From NCBI GenBank assembly GCA_031292655.1, contig JARLGO010000006.1, forward strand, positions 1 to 48,027: DNA of 48,027 nt, read 5' to 3'. The notes below the pieces were generated by a model that saw only the letters and a program-made list of their open reading frames with translations, had not been told where the DNA came from and did not search any database. Position numbers and translations under genes: made by a program. The DNA comes from Geothrix sp. (GTDB lineage: Bacteria; Acidobacteriota; Holophagae; Holophagales; Holophagaceae). The number at the start of each line of letters is the position of its first letter. Within the stretch, counting starts at the first letter, position 1. This document shows positions 16,284-24,130 of this stretch, piece after piece.

Positions 16284-17801
16284 TCAAACCTTCCATTTGT
16301 CGTCGACGTGCCCGAGGTTGATCGGGGCCGTTAGGTGGTTGCTTCTCGCCAGCCTCTTCTTCCGGACCTCATGCGTCTGCACGGCTAAGCTGAGGTAGAG
16401 GAGGGCGGACCGTGAAAGCTGCATCAGCTTGATCGCCTTGGCGACAAATTCTTTCTTTGTCTGGATGTTTGAAAGCTTGTCGCCCAGAAAGGACTCAAAC
16501 TGGGGTCTGCCCTCCGACCTGAATGAGAAGTCCACCAGTTTCAGAAAACGATGCTCGGAGCATTGCCGGAGATAATCGATTTCCTGGGCTTCTGGCTCCA
16601 TGGCGTCCCTGAAGCCGGGCCGATTCTCGGACAAATCCTTGCTAAGCCAGTAGAGGCCGCGCAGGGCATTGTTCTCCAGGTCCGTGAACAGTGGATTGAT
16701 TCCCTTTTTCTTCTCACGTTGCGTGTACCAGATCGTCTTAATCGAAACGAATTTGATAGGGATACCAACCTTGATGTACTCGTTCACGAAGTAAGCGACC
16801 TTGTCGAACAGGCTGTAGGCGGCCCGGAAGGCGATGATGATCTTTTGGGTGTGGATGGTATGTGAGGAGTAGTCTAGGGTGTTCACGATCGAGACGTCCT
16901 TGTCCGAGTAGTGGAGCCCTCTATTGTGGATGCCTTCGTAGAGCAGAAACCTCGCCGAAACATATTCCTGCTTCAGCTGGTTAAAAAAGCTGAGGGCCCA
17001 TGGCCCTTCGTGGAGGTCCGTGGTGATAGTAGGCAGGTGGAGAACATCCGCTGCCGCGACCGCAAGACTTCCCAAATCGTTCAACGGGTTCAGAAACAGC
17101 CGCTGATTGAGGCACCACCTCCTGTATTGCCTCTCTCCATGGGTTTTGCCTAGTGAATAGGTGTTCAGGTCGAAGTCCTTGTCCACGAAGTCGCCCAAAT
17201 TAGATCGAATGAATGCCATCGCATCGGCAAAGATATCCGTGGAGCCTGGTTCCAGGTCTATCGGGTGCTCCAACGCCGTCGCCATGTCGCGGTAGGCCCG
17301 ATGAGCGATGAGATTTTTGTGTGAGGGATCAGGGACGAAGCGGCTGTAGTGGAGAAGCCCGTAGCCCCGGTTTGCCATCGCCATACCGAATGGAAGCGCC
17401 TCCAATGCTTTATCCCAGTAGTAAATTGCCTCAACGGGCCTACCAACTAGGCTCAGAGCGTTCCCGAGGTTGGTCGAAGCCTGACAGTACCGGACCTTCC
17501 CTGTCTGGGACCTTGAGCCCTCAAGGAGCTTGTGTGCGACTCTCAAGTTGAATATTTCGGCCTCAATATCTTCGTCTTCCCAGTTCTCCAACGTATTCTT
17601 GCCAGGCTGGCATGCCCTCTTTCCGGAATGGGCGTTGGCGAGAAAGTAGTACAGGGCGCCGTTCCGCTTAGCGTCGCCGTCTTCCTGCAGCTGGTCCTTG
17701 ATCAGGTCGATGCATTCCTGAAGCTTCGACATGTCGCGAGAGAACCAGGCCTCATCGACCTTGTTCGCGAGCTCTTTTACGGAGGGCTTGGATCCTGCCA
17801 T
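16284..17801 (-). CDS. TPR-like protein with LA2681-type HEPN domain
   Basis: This is a 505-residue protein. The N-terminal half (about 1-180) has repeated helix pairs resembling TPRs (ASTNLGNALSLVGRPVEAIYYWDKALEALP). The C-terminal part (about 225-505) matches the LA2681-like HEPN group. The HEPN motif R-x4-H is at R412/H417 (LRQCSEHRF). HEPN domains with this motif are usually ribonucleases in defence and toxin systems. The gene stands alone; no partner nucleotidyltransferase is adjacent. Start is ATG 17801. The RNase role is inference from the motif; the family is reasonably sure. Confidence 0.78.
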   Translation of the reverse strand: MAGSKPSVKELANKVDEAWFSRDMSKLQECIDLIKDQLQEDGDAKRNGALYYFLANAHSGKRACQPGKNTLENWEDEDIEAEIFNLRVAHKLLEGSRSQTGKVRYCQASTNLGNALSLVGRPVEAIYYWDKALEALPFGMAMANRGYGLLHYSRFVPDPSHKNLIAHRAYRDMATALEHPIDLEPGSTDIFADAMAFIRSNLGDFVDKDFDLNTYSLGKTHGERQYRRWCLNQRLFLNPLNDLGSLAVAAADVLHLPTITTDLHEGPWALSFFNQLKQEYVSARFLLYEGIHNRGLHYSDKDVSIVNTLDYSSHTIHTQKIIIAFRAAYSLFDKVAYFVNEYIKVGIPIKFVSIKTIWYTQREKKKGINPLFTDLENNALRGLYWLSKDLSENRPGFRDAMEPEAQEIDYLRQCSEHRFLKLVDFSFRSEGRPQFESFLGDKLSNIQTKKEFVAKAIKLMQLSRSALLYLSLAVQTHEVRKKRLARSNHLTAPINLGHVDDKWKV

Positions 17802-18325
17802 GGGTCGACTCCCGGACTCGGAAATTTCAAGGCATGCAAGGATTATCAGCGGGAAGACGCCGGCGTAAGCATTGCATCATTGTCGGGGCCTCAGGCATGA
17901 GATCGTTTATCTGGCGTCCCGAAGCCGAACCAGGAGTGAGGAGTATGACCTTCTATCTGGGTTTCTAGGCCTGACCAGCTAACTGGACCTAAACCGCCCT
18001 CTTATGGTTTCGCCAGCCTGTCAGATTGGCCATTTTCACCACTTAAATGAGGCCAAATCGGAGTGGAATCGGACAAATTGTGCTCCCTACCCCGAACGTC
18101 ATTTCGTTCACGACACAGCCTGCTAGGGGAGGTGGTGGGACCTGAAGCAAGCCCTACAAGACTTCCATGACCTCTACAACCGCCACTGACTCATCGAGCG
18201 CCACAACCACCGGTCTCCCGCCAAGGCCCGTCAGGATCTCCTTGGCCGCAGGGTTGCCGCGTGAATACACTAGACCCACTGTCCAAGAAATTTCGGGCGG
18301 TTCACATTGGCGATATGGAGACGAC
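17802..18325. other. Non-coding region between HEPN and ATPase genes
   Basis: It holds the divergent start regions of both genes and the first copy of a 74-bp direct repeat (17930-18003). An open frame runs through 18167-18325 in phase with the ATPase gene, but I treat it as non-coding because a better ribosome-binding site is at 18326. Confidence 0.5.
17930..18003. repeat. Direct repeat copy 1; broken 3' end of an Xre gene
   Basis: It matches 20580-20653 at 67 of 74 bases. In copy 2 the segment is the end of the Xre gene and its downstream flank. In copy 1 the same minus-strand frame still reads QLAGQA-stop but has no gene body, so it is a gene-end fragment. The similarity stops just after GCCCTCTT. 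Confidence 0.85.
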
Positions 18326-20407
18326 ATGGAATATTCCATTGAGAAGTTTTGGCGCCCGCGATTTGCTTCAGTCGCGGCTCAAACCCCTCCGAGACAGCTG
18401 CCCGGCTGGAACCCTTCCGCTGAGCACGCAAGTTCCTTCGTTGAAGCCAGCCTTTCGCTTCGCCGCGACTTCAATGACCTCTCCCAGAGTGTGTGGCTAA
18501 TCGCAGCCCCCGGCGCTGTGGGTAAGTCAACCTTGGCGCGCGAGATTTGTGCGGCAACCAATGCTATCTACTTGGATCTCGCCGCAGCGGCTACAGTAGC
18601 TGGCAACTACCTAGTCGGTGGCATGGTGAATGGCCGCCTATGGGACGCGTGGCAACACGGCTCATCGACTCTGCTCATAGATGCTCTAGACGAGGCGCGC
18701 TTGCGCGTAACCCAAACATCGTTCGAAGACTTCCTAGCAGATGTCGCCAACGTAGCAGGAAGTCATAAAGTTCCGCTTGTTCTGCTTGGTCGAGTTGGAA
18801 TAATCGAGGAGGCTTGGGCGATCCTTAACGACAAGTCGGGACTCAATCCGCCGATCTTCGACATCGAACTCTTCGACGCGGACCAGGCTAAAGCGTTCGT
18901 ATTGGTCGCCCTCAATCGCCTCGCCCTTACGAAAGATTCAATTTCAGGAATGAAGATCTATCCGCATTTGGCAGAGGCACTTAGTAATCACTGCTCCGTG
19001 TACGAGGAAGCTGCGCAGTTCCTAGTGGACCACTTGACCACTGCGACAAGCGCTGATGGTCGCCAGTTCGTGGGTTACGCACCCGTGCTGGATGCAGTAG
19101 CGACAGTCATTGCATCGGAATCCAATCCCATCAAGATTGGCGAGGCTATGAAGTCGATCCTTCAGGGTCAGATCCTAGGGCGCGTAACGTCTGAAGTGAT
19201 GATTCGTGAATCCAGCAAGTTGGCAGCTCAATTAGCAGTAAGTCTCCCCGGGGTTAGCACCTACGGGCTCTATGGGTCGGCCGAACAGCTATCGAGACTT
19301 GCGTCGCTAGTTCTTAGGACTGGTACGCCTCAAATGCCTGCTGGTCTTCCCCAGCATGCGGTTGCAACATACGAGGATGCAGTTCAGAGTCTCTTGCCAC
19401 AGCATCCTTTCCTTGACAGCAAGGAACCCAAACCCTCGGGAGCGGTATTCGCAGCCAGTATTCTCGCTGCTGCACTCACGGGGGACGATACGCAGCTCGT
19501 GAGAGCAGCCGAACGGATGGCCGGCAGCGGCCCAAACACACCCAATCCGTTTCTGCTTGAATTCTATCGCGAAGCATCAGGCAAAACAAAGAAGAGCCCT
19601 GCAGAGCATGTGGGCCTCTTGTACGCTTCGCTTGAGGCCACTGCGGGTGTGGGCGATGTGGTGCGGCTATCAGCCGAGGGCGAAGAATCGCTGGAAGTGG
19701 AAATGACTGTTATCCGGCAGGACGGAGTCGAGAAGCGCTACGACTTCGAAACGACTAGTGGCAGCACTCTTCGTTTGGGCCGACGGGTAAGCGGCGTCAA
19801 TGTTGACGCAGAAGCAACCGATGTTGAGCTTGGCGAAGGAGGCCAATTGGAACTGGTCGCACCTGTTGCCATCCACTCTCGCACATTGGCAATCAATTGT
19901 TCCGAGTTAGTAGTCAAACCTGATCACGCCGGGGCAGTGGATCAGACCGTGTATCTTGAAGCCGCAGAGGCCTTGGCTGATCCAGGCCTTCGTCCTCCAA
20001 TTGTCCGCACGGGAGCGAAGCTACAACTTGCCTGGCCCGAATCCAAGGTTTACCCATGGACTCCGTTCTCTTCTGATGCCAGTGAGGACTCCGATCCTCG
20101 CATGGCCGAAGTCCAGCGTGGGCTCCGCCGCCTCTGCATCTCTTTCCGTTCCCACAGCAAGGGCAGGCTTGCACGGTACAAGGGGAAGGTGGAGCACTTC
20201 CGAATGACAAAGGGAGCTATTGGTATTGCACTTCGCGAGCGCCTCTTGGCCGACAAGGTGATTTCCCTAGAAGGGTCCATGTATTATCTCGAACCGGATG
20301 CCCTTGGAAGGGTCGTAGGCGTTGGGTTCCAGGACCTAAAGTTCAAGCACTACCCATCGAAGTCGCGCGTATACCTCCAAGAGGTTCTCAACAGCCTGGA
20401 CGTCTAG
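18326..20407 (+). CDS. NACHT/STAND-like P-loop ATPase
   Basis: This 693-residue protein has Walker A PGAVGKST (62-69) and Walker B LLIDALDEAR (116-125), the DE arrangement of NACHT-type STAND ATPases. After the ATPase and helical arm (to about 330) the protein continues with a helical region. A beta-rich stretch (about 460-560) and a basic C-terminal domain follow (SFRSHSKGRLARYKGKVEHF, about 620-640). No known effector such as a nuclease, TIR or protease is recognised. It is short for the Avs group. Start ATG 18326 has GGAG 6 bases upstream; the longer frame from 18167 adds 53 low-complexity residues. It is likely a sensor or defence protein. Confidence 0.7.
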   Translation: MEYSIEKFWRPRFASVAAQTPPRQLPGWNPSAEHASSFVEASLSLRRDFNDLSQSVWLIAAPGAVGKSTLAREICAATNAIYLDLAAAATVAGNYLVGGMVNGRLWDAWQHGSSTLLIDALDEARLRVTQTSFEDFLADVANVAGSHKVPLVLLGRVGIIEEAWAILNDKSGLNPPIFDIELFDADQAKAFVLVALNRLALTKDSISGMKIYPHLAEALSNHCSVYEEAAQFLVDHLTTATSADGRQFVGYAPVLDAVATVIASESNPIKIGEAMKSILQGQILGRVTSEVMIRESSKLAAQLAVSLPGVSTYGLYGSAEQLSRLASLVLRTGTPQMPAGLPQHAVATYEDAVQSLLPQHPFLDSKEPKPSGAVFAASILAAALTGDDTQLVRAAERMAGSGPNTPNPFLLEFYREASGKTKKSPAEHVGLLYASLEATAGVGDVVRLSAEGEESLEVEMTVIRQDGVEKRYDFETTSGSTLRLGRRVSGVNVDAEATDVELGEGGQLELVAPVAIHSRTLAINCSELVVKPDHAGAVDQTVYLEAAEALADPGLRPPIVRTGAKLQLAWPESKVYPWTPFSSDASEDSDPRMAEVQRGLRRLCISFRSHSKGRLARYKGKVEHFRMTKGAIGIALRERLLADKVISLEGSMYYLEPDALGRVVGVGFQDLKFKHYPSKSRVYLQEVLNSLDV

Positions 20408-20579
20408 GTAATGTTGTCCACCCGAAACCGACAAACCAAAAACAAGTTCTCGACACTTGATACTGGGAGATATAGGGTCCCCTTGGGAGCACACTGGTCA
20501 TTCGGAATTTGGGCAGAGAACCCAAAAGGGTAATCCAACCTGAAGCCAAGATTCACCCCCCCCCAGTATTAAAGCTGAC
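20408..20579. other. Short gap with poly-C tract
   Basis: About 170 bases between the ATPase stop and the second direct repeat, including a run of ten C residues at about 20556-20565. No gene is seen. The C-run is prone to slippage. Confidence 0.4.
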
Positions 20580-20653
20580 CCAGGAGTGAGGAGTATGACC
20601 TTCTGGCTGGGTTTTTAGGCCTGACCAGCTAACTGGGCCTGGACAGCCCTCTT
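20580..20653. repeat. Direct repeat copy 2
   Basis: This partner of 17930-18003 overlaps the last 13 codons of the Xre gene (stop at 20615-20617, minus strand) and the flank beyond it. The two copies bracket the ATPase gene. Confidence 0.85.
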
Positions 20654-21049
20654 GCCCAACTTTCTGATGGCCGCTATGGCAGCCAGCTGCTGCTGCCGTG
20701 GCCGAGACTTCCCTGCCTCCCAGTTGTAGATGGTCTGCGCTGACACACCCAGTAGAGTCCCCATATCCCCAGCAGACACCCCAAGCTTTTCCCTGTGGGC
20801 GGCGAGCCTCTTAGCACTGAACCGGAAGCGGGCAGTCCCATCTCCTTCCGGCTCTACGGACACCTTCTTGGATCCCTTCTTCTCAAGCCGGGCATGCTGC
20901 TTCTCTAAAACAACCACCCGTCGCTTCAGTTCCGCGATGTCAGATCGATACTGGGCTGAAGCCTTCTTGAGCCCCTCTAGTTCCCTGCGGACTTCCTTCC
21001 GAGCTAGGCGTAGAACCTCATCCTTCATGGCAGAGACAAAGTTTGGCAT
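20615..21049 (-). CDS. Coiled-coil plus Xre helix-turn-helix regulator
   Basis: This is a 144-residue DNA-binding protein. Residues about 10-60 form a charged coiled coil (LEGLKKASAQYRSDIAELKRRVVVLEKQ). The C-terminal part is an Xre domain (FSAKRLAAHREKLGVSAGDMGTLLGVSAQTIYNWEAGKSRPRQQQL, about 77-125). This layout is common in environmental bacteria as a stand-alone regulator. AGGAGATTC before the ATG is a good ribosome-binding site. It is divergent from the HU/IHF gene with about 195 bases between them, so it may control that gene and itself. Confidence 0.85.
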   Translation of the reverse strand: MPNFVSAMKDEVLRLARKEVRRELEGLKKASAQYRSDIAELKRRVVVLEKQHARLEKKGSKKVSVEPEGDGTARFRFSAKRLAAHREKLGVSAGDMGTLLGVSAQTIYNWEAGKSRPRQQQLAAIAAIRKLGKRAVQAQLAGQA

Positions 21050-21202
21050 TTTGAATCTCCTGATAACAGGATCGTCCGGACGTGACGTCCCTCTTCATAC
21101 TAGATTAGAACATCTTAGATAAATGCTAGTTGAACTCCAACTCCCCCTTGTTAAAGGCTTAGGGCAGCAAATTCCTTGCTTCTTGAACCAGAATAGCCTT
21201 TC

Positions 21203-21228
21203 ATGGGTTTCCTACCCATTTCGTTTTT
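21203..21228 (+). terminator. Hairpin with T-run in the HU leader
   Basis: ATGGGT pairs with ACCCAT around TTCCT, followed by TTCGTTTTT. It ends 17 bases before the HU/IHF start codon, so it may be an attenuator or stop read-through from upstream. Confidence 0.45.
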
Positions 21229-21245
21229 ACGCCCAGGAGCCTCCC

Positions 21246-21542
21246 ATGAATACACCGGAGACACTCACCAAAGCCGACCTGTCCCGTCACCTCATGGAGC
21301 ATTTGGAGATGGGTAAAAAGGATGCTGGCCTTCTGGTGAGCACCTTCTTGGAGAGCATCATCGAGTCCCTCCGGACCGGTGGTGGCGTCGAGTTGCGTGG
21401 GTTCGGCAGTTTCCGTCTGCGGGAGCGAAAAGCTCGTCAGGGCCGTAACCCCCGCAATGGTGAGAGAATAGTGATTCCAGCCAAGCGGGTGGCCTACTTT
21501 AAATTAGGCAAGGAACTGCACACCAAGCTCATCGATGGATGA
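21246..21542 (+). CDS. HU/IHF family DNA-binding protein (island copy)
   Basis: This 98-residue histone-like protein has the family signature GFGSFRLRERKARQGRNPRNGERI (about 57-80), including the arm that bends DNA. It has no lysine-rich tail, unlike the HU at 39142. AGGAG sits 7 bases before the ATG; the frame is open further upstream but without similarity. HU/IHF proteins are frequent passengers of mobile elements, where they help recombination and transposition. It is divergent from the Xre regulator. Confidence 0.9.
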   Translation: MNTPETLTKADLSRHLMEHLEMGKKDAGLLVSTFLESIIESLRTGGGVELRGFGSFRLRERKARQGRNPRNGERIVIPAKRVAYFKLGKELHTKLIDG

Positions 21543-21632
21543 CGAGGAGGAGTTCATAGGGCCCAGCCACGTGAGCCGAGGAAGCGAGAAGAGGAGGAGG
21601 ATCGGAAGGCAATGCCGGAGGAGGCGGAAAAG

Positions 21633-22031
21633 TCAGGATCTGACAAATTCTGACGAGACCAGCCATCCCCATAATTCCGCCATGGTCCTGAAGATGCGAA
21701 TGTTCAATGCTGGTAAAGCATTGTAACCCTCATACATTCGAACTAACCCGAACTGAACATCTTCAGGGGCGGCCACAGCCAAAACGCGAATCCCGATTAG
21801 CAAATCAAGCTGGTTCTTGTTGATCTCTACCAGCTGTTGAATGTCGACTGAGGACACATCGAATTTAGTGACGCCTTCTAGGTTCAGGATGAAGTGAGTG
21901 ATCAGACTCCAGTTGAGGTCTAAATCCCTGTTCTTTAGCCCGGCTTCGATCATTTCCTTCCCGGTGATATCCCCGTTCCAAGTTCGCAGGATACCGGTGC
22001 CACCATTTATCAATTCTGTGTCATAGGGCAT
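21633..22031 (-). CDS. Hypothetical protein, possible SpoIIAA/STAS-like fold
   Basis: This 132-residue protein begins MPYDTELINGGTGILRTW and contains VTGKEMIEAG-like and WSLITHFILNLEGVTKFDVSS segments. The alternating strands and helices and the N-terminal pattern resemble small SpoIIAA/STAS-like proteins. I know no experimental function for this group, and the assignment is by pattern memory only. It is a single gene without operon neighbours, and the start at ATG 22031 lacks an obvious strong ribosome-binding site. Confidence 0.55.
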   Translation of the reverse strand: MPYDTELINGGTGILRTWNGDITGKEMIEAGLKNRDLDLNWSLITHFILNLEGVTKFDVSSVDIQQLVEINKNQLDLLIGIRVLAVAAPEDVQFGLVRMYEGYNALPALNIRIFRTMAELWGWLVSSEFVRS

Positions 22032-22252
22032 GCGTGTAACCTCGATGGCTCATTCGCTGTCATCAATCCGGGAAGTACACTTTCAGGGTGGATGCCTACA
22101 ATTGTATCTAAATCCCTCCAGGTCAACAACCCTTGTGGCACAACAGTAATGACCGACGGAGCTGGCATCCAGGCTAGCAATTCGATCCCCAGGTCAATCC
22201 CTCTATAGCGACAACTCTAAGGTCAGCAGATCGCCTCCCCTCGCGAGTTCTT

Positions 22253-22783
22253 ATGGTTTTCATGGTCAATTGCGGCAGGGTGGATAATCGAGGGATGATC
22301 CCCGCCGAGAATGATCCCCTCCTTAGTCATTCTGAATCTCTTGACTATGGAACCAGTGGCCACGAGGACCTCCATGATCAGGATTTGATCCAATGGCTTG
22401 CTGCTAATGGCGTTCGTCCACCGAATTGGTCTATTGATCCTTGCGTATTCGACCTTGGAGAACGTCAAATCACAGGCGAGAAGAACCCATTCAAGCTTCC
22501 GGATCAGTCAGTCGTTTCTGGCGTGTACCTTTTTTACAGTCGATCCAAAAACGGAATCGTTGCCCTGTATGTAGGGAAAGCTGCGAATCTATGGAATCGT
22601 ATGCAGACGCACTGGTGCCGCCCTGGAGAACGCGGTTGGATCAATAGCTATTTAGAAGATATTGATAAAGGAACTCTTGATGATGTTGTTATGGCATGTG
22701 CTTGGAACGAGGAAGAGCGAGCTGGTATGGAGGCGCAATTGATAAAATCTTTAAAGCCAAGGTACTGCCGCAGACAGGAATGA
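22253..22783 (+). CDS. GIY-YIG nuclease-like protein
   Basis: This protein has up to 176 residues, or 162 if it starts at ATG 22295. The C-terminal half has GVYLFYSRSKNGIVALYVGKAANLWNRM, the GIY-YIG core with its catalytic tyrosines and arginine. A glutamate follows in MEAQLIKSLKPRYC, as expected for metal binding. The N-terminal 80 residues are unassigned (HDQDLIQWLAANGVRPPNW may be a small helical module). GIY-YIG domains cut DNA in homing, repair and restriction. The gene is alone and converges on the transposase-like gene. Confidence 0.8.
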   Translation: MVFMVNCGRVDNRGMIPAENDPLLSHSESLDYGTSGHEDLHDQDLIQWLAANGVRPPNWSIDPCVFDLGERQITGEKNPFKLPDQSVVSGVYLFYSRSKNGIVALYVGKAANLWNRMQTHWCRPGERGWINSYLEDIDKGTLDDVVMACAWNEEERAGMEAQLIKSLKPRYCRRQE

Positions 22784-22837
22784 ACGAGAATTGGATTTGA
22801 CGCTCGAGTCCCGTGTTTTCGGGTTGAAAGAAGATGC

Positions 22838-23560
22838 CTAGGCATACATCAAGGCGATCACATGCCTAAAGAGGCGAACCGTGGGTAAATCCCGAAAAGC
22901 CCATCGGAGTTCGACCTCACGTACACGTGGGAGAAAATTGATGTTTCGCACGCCTCGTGCGGCCTTCATCTCCGACCGGATGCGATCCCAAATGAGATAA
23001 AGATTCGGTTTCTCTTTTTTGGTTTCCCAGTCCCACATGAGTTCCTCGGGACTCTTCTGAACCAGGTCTGGATATCCATCCTTTCGCAGGCCCGTGTACA
23101 CCTTTGATTTGTTGGTAATGATCTTTGTTCCTCGCTCAACATGCATCTTGATTAAGGGATAGATCTCCGCACGGCTCCTGCTCGAGATCATAAAAAGGCG
23201 AAGTTGGTCTTCTGCGCTCAACATCCCCAGGAGCAAGGGGCGTTTCGGTGGATAAGAGCGTTTGGGAGGGGGCAGATTCAACCTCGGCTTGTAGACCCAT
23301 GCGTCCACGTGCACTACACCGGCCAATCGACCTGTATATGCCGGCGCTGACTCTCCGATCCGGGTTCTGAGACGTCGTAGATATCCAGCTACCGTTCGAG
23401 TTGATAGCTCCATCTCTTTAGCTATGTGATTGATACTGAATTCTTTAGACCATAGCCAATAGATCAATAGGAAAGTTTCCTCCGCCCTTTGAAATGGTCT
23501 CGGAGGTGAATCAAGCTTTCGTGGTTTGTTTTTTTTGGGCATGACTTTGAATATACCCAT
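22838..23560 (-). CDS. IS1595-like transposase-derived protein, probably inactive
   Basis: This 240-residue protein begins with a helix-turn-helix (FSINHIAKEMELSTRTVAGYLRRLR, about 40-64). A DDE-like core follows with VVHVDAW, RPLLLGMLSAEDQLRLFMISS, and GTKIITNKSKVYTGLRKDGYPDLV. In IS1595 transposases the second acidic residue lies in a TDEWRAY-like segment; here it is TNKSKVY, with asparagine in place of aspartate. The ending lacks a clear final acidic motif. I infer a catalytically dead or domesticated relative, possibly a DNA-binding protein. Terminal repeats for an IS1595 element were not found around it. Confidence 0.6.
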   Translation of the reverse strand: MGIFKVMPKKNKPRKLDSPPRPFQRAEETFLLIYWLWSKEFSINHIAKEMELSTRTVAGYLRRLRTRIGESAPAYTGRLAGVVHVDAWVYKPRLNLPPPKRSYPPKRPLLLGMLSAEDQLRLFMISSRSRAEIYPLIKMHVERGTKIITNKSKVYTGLRKDGYPDLVQKSPEELMWDWETKKEKPNLYLIWDRIRSEMKAARGVRNINFLPRVREVELRWAFRDLPTVRLFRHVIALMYA

Positions 23561-23670
23561 TTCCTATTAACTCTCTCAGCTATGGGCAAAATTGGCCTAT
23601 AAAAACTAACGAGAGCTTTTCAAACTGTTCAAGTCTGCGGACCCCTGCTCACTTCTCGAAAGATCTGCAC

Positions 23671-23910
23671 ATGCCTGCACACCCTCCCTGGTCTCCCGAG
23701 GACATCGGTCTGGCCCTCAGTGCCAAGGGCTGGTCCCTGCGTCGGCTCGCAGAGGACCTTGGTATGTCCCCCAGCGGGGTGTCCTATGGACTAAGGACAG
23801 GAAGCTCGCTTCGGCTTCGGGAGCGAGTGGCGGAAATCCTCAACACCAGCTGGACCTATTTGTGGCCAGAACGCTGCCCTCCGCAGTGGAGGGATGGTGA
23901 TCCACCCTAA
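23671..23910 (+). CDS. Ner-like small DNA-binding protein
   Basis: This 79-residue protein is built as one helix-turn-helix: WSPEDIGLALSAKGWSLRRLAEDLGMSPSGVSYGLR, then a WPERCP ending. That is the pattern of phage Mu Ner and the Nlp/SfsB regulators, which repress early transposition genes. It lies just before the IS4-type transposase gene, with a terminator between. It may be a phage or transposon remnant. Confidence 0.85.
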   Translation: MPAHPPWSPEDIGLALSAKGWSLRRLAEDLGMSPSGVSYGLRTGSSLRLRERVAEILNTSWTYLWPERCPPQWRDGDPP

Positions 23911-23915
23911 ACGAG

Positions 23916-23943
23916 TCGAGGACGGGCAGGCACCCGTCCTCGA
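23916..23943 (+). terminator. Terminator after the Ner-like gene
   Basis: An 11-bp perfect stem (TCGAGGACGGG with CCCGTCCTCGA, loop CAGGCA) lies 6 bases past the stop codon. No T-run follows. Confidence 0.6.
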
Positions 23944-24130
23944 TCACTACATGGAAGGGAATCCAGGTCATGAACTCCGAACCCCAAGATATCCCCCTTA
24001 TGGGGGGTAGGCAAGGTTCTAGCGTAAATATCCCCAGCCCAGTCGCTGGGGAAGCTAGGGAAACCACGACGGGCCCAGGGGTGGTCGTTACATACCCCTT
24101 CCGGGGCCAAGCCTATTTCCTCAAAGAATC
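23944..24130. other. Leader of the IS4-type transposase gene
   Basis: This is the region where the left end of a normal IS4 element should be. It has a palindrome-like ACCCCTTCCGGGG at about 24094 and a CCCCAGC/GCTGGGG hairpin near 24032, but no copy of the 38-bp terminal repeat in the needed orientation. Confidence 0.5.

Noticed and set aside
24085-24115. Left IR of the IS4 element next to the transposase
   Set aside because: ACCCCTTCCGGGG only shares the palindromic core. The flanking bases do not match the 38-bp end in the required orientation.
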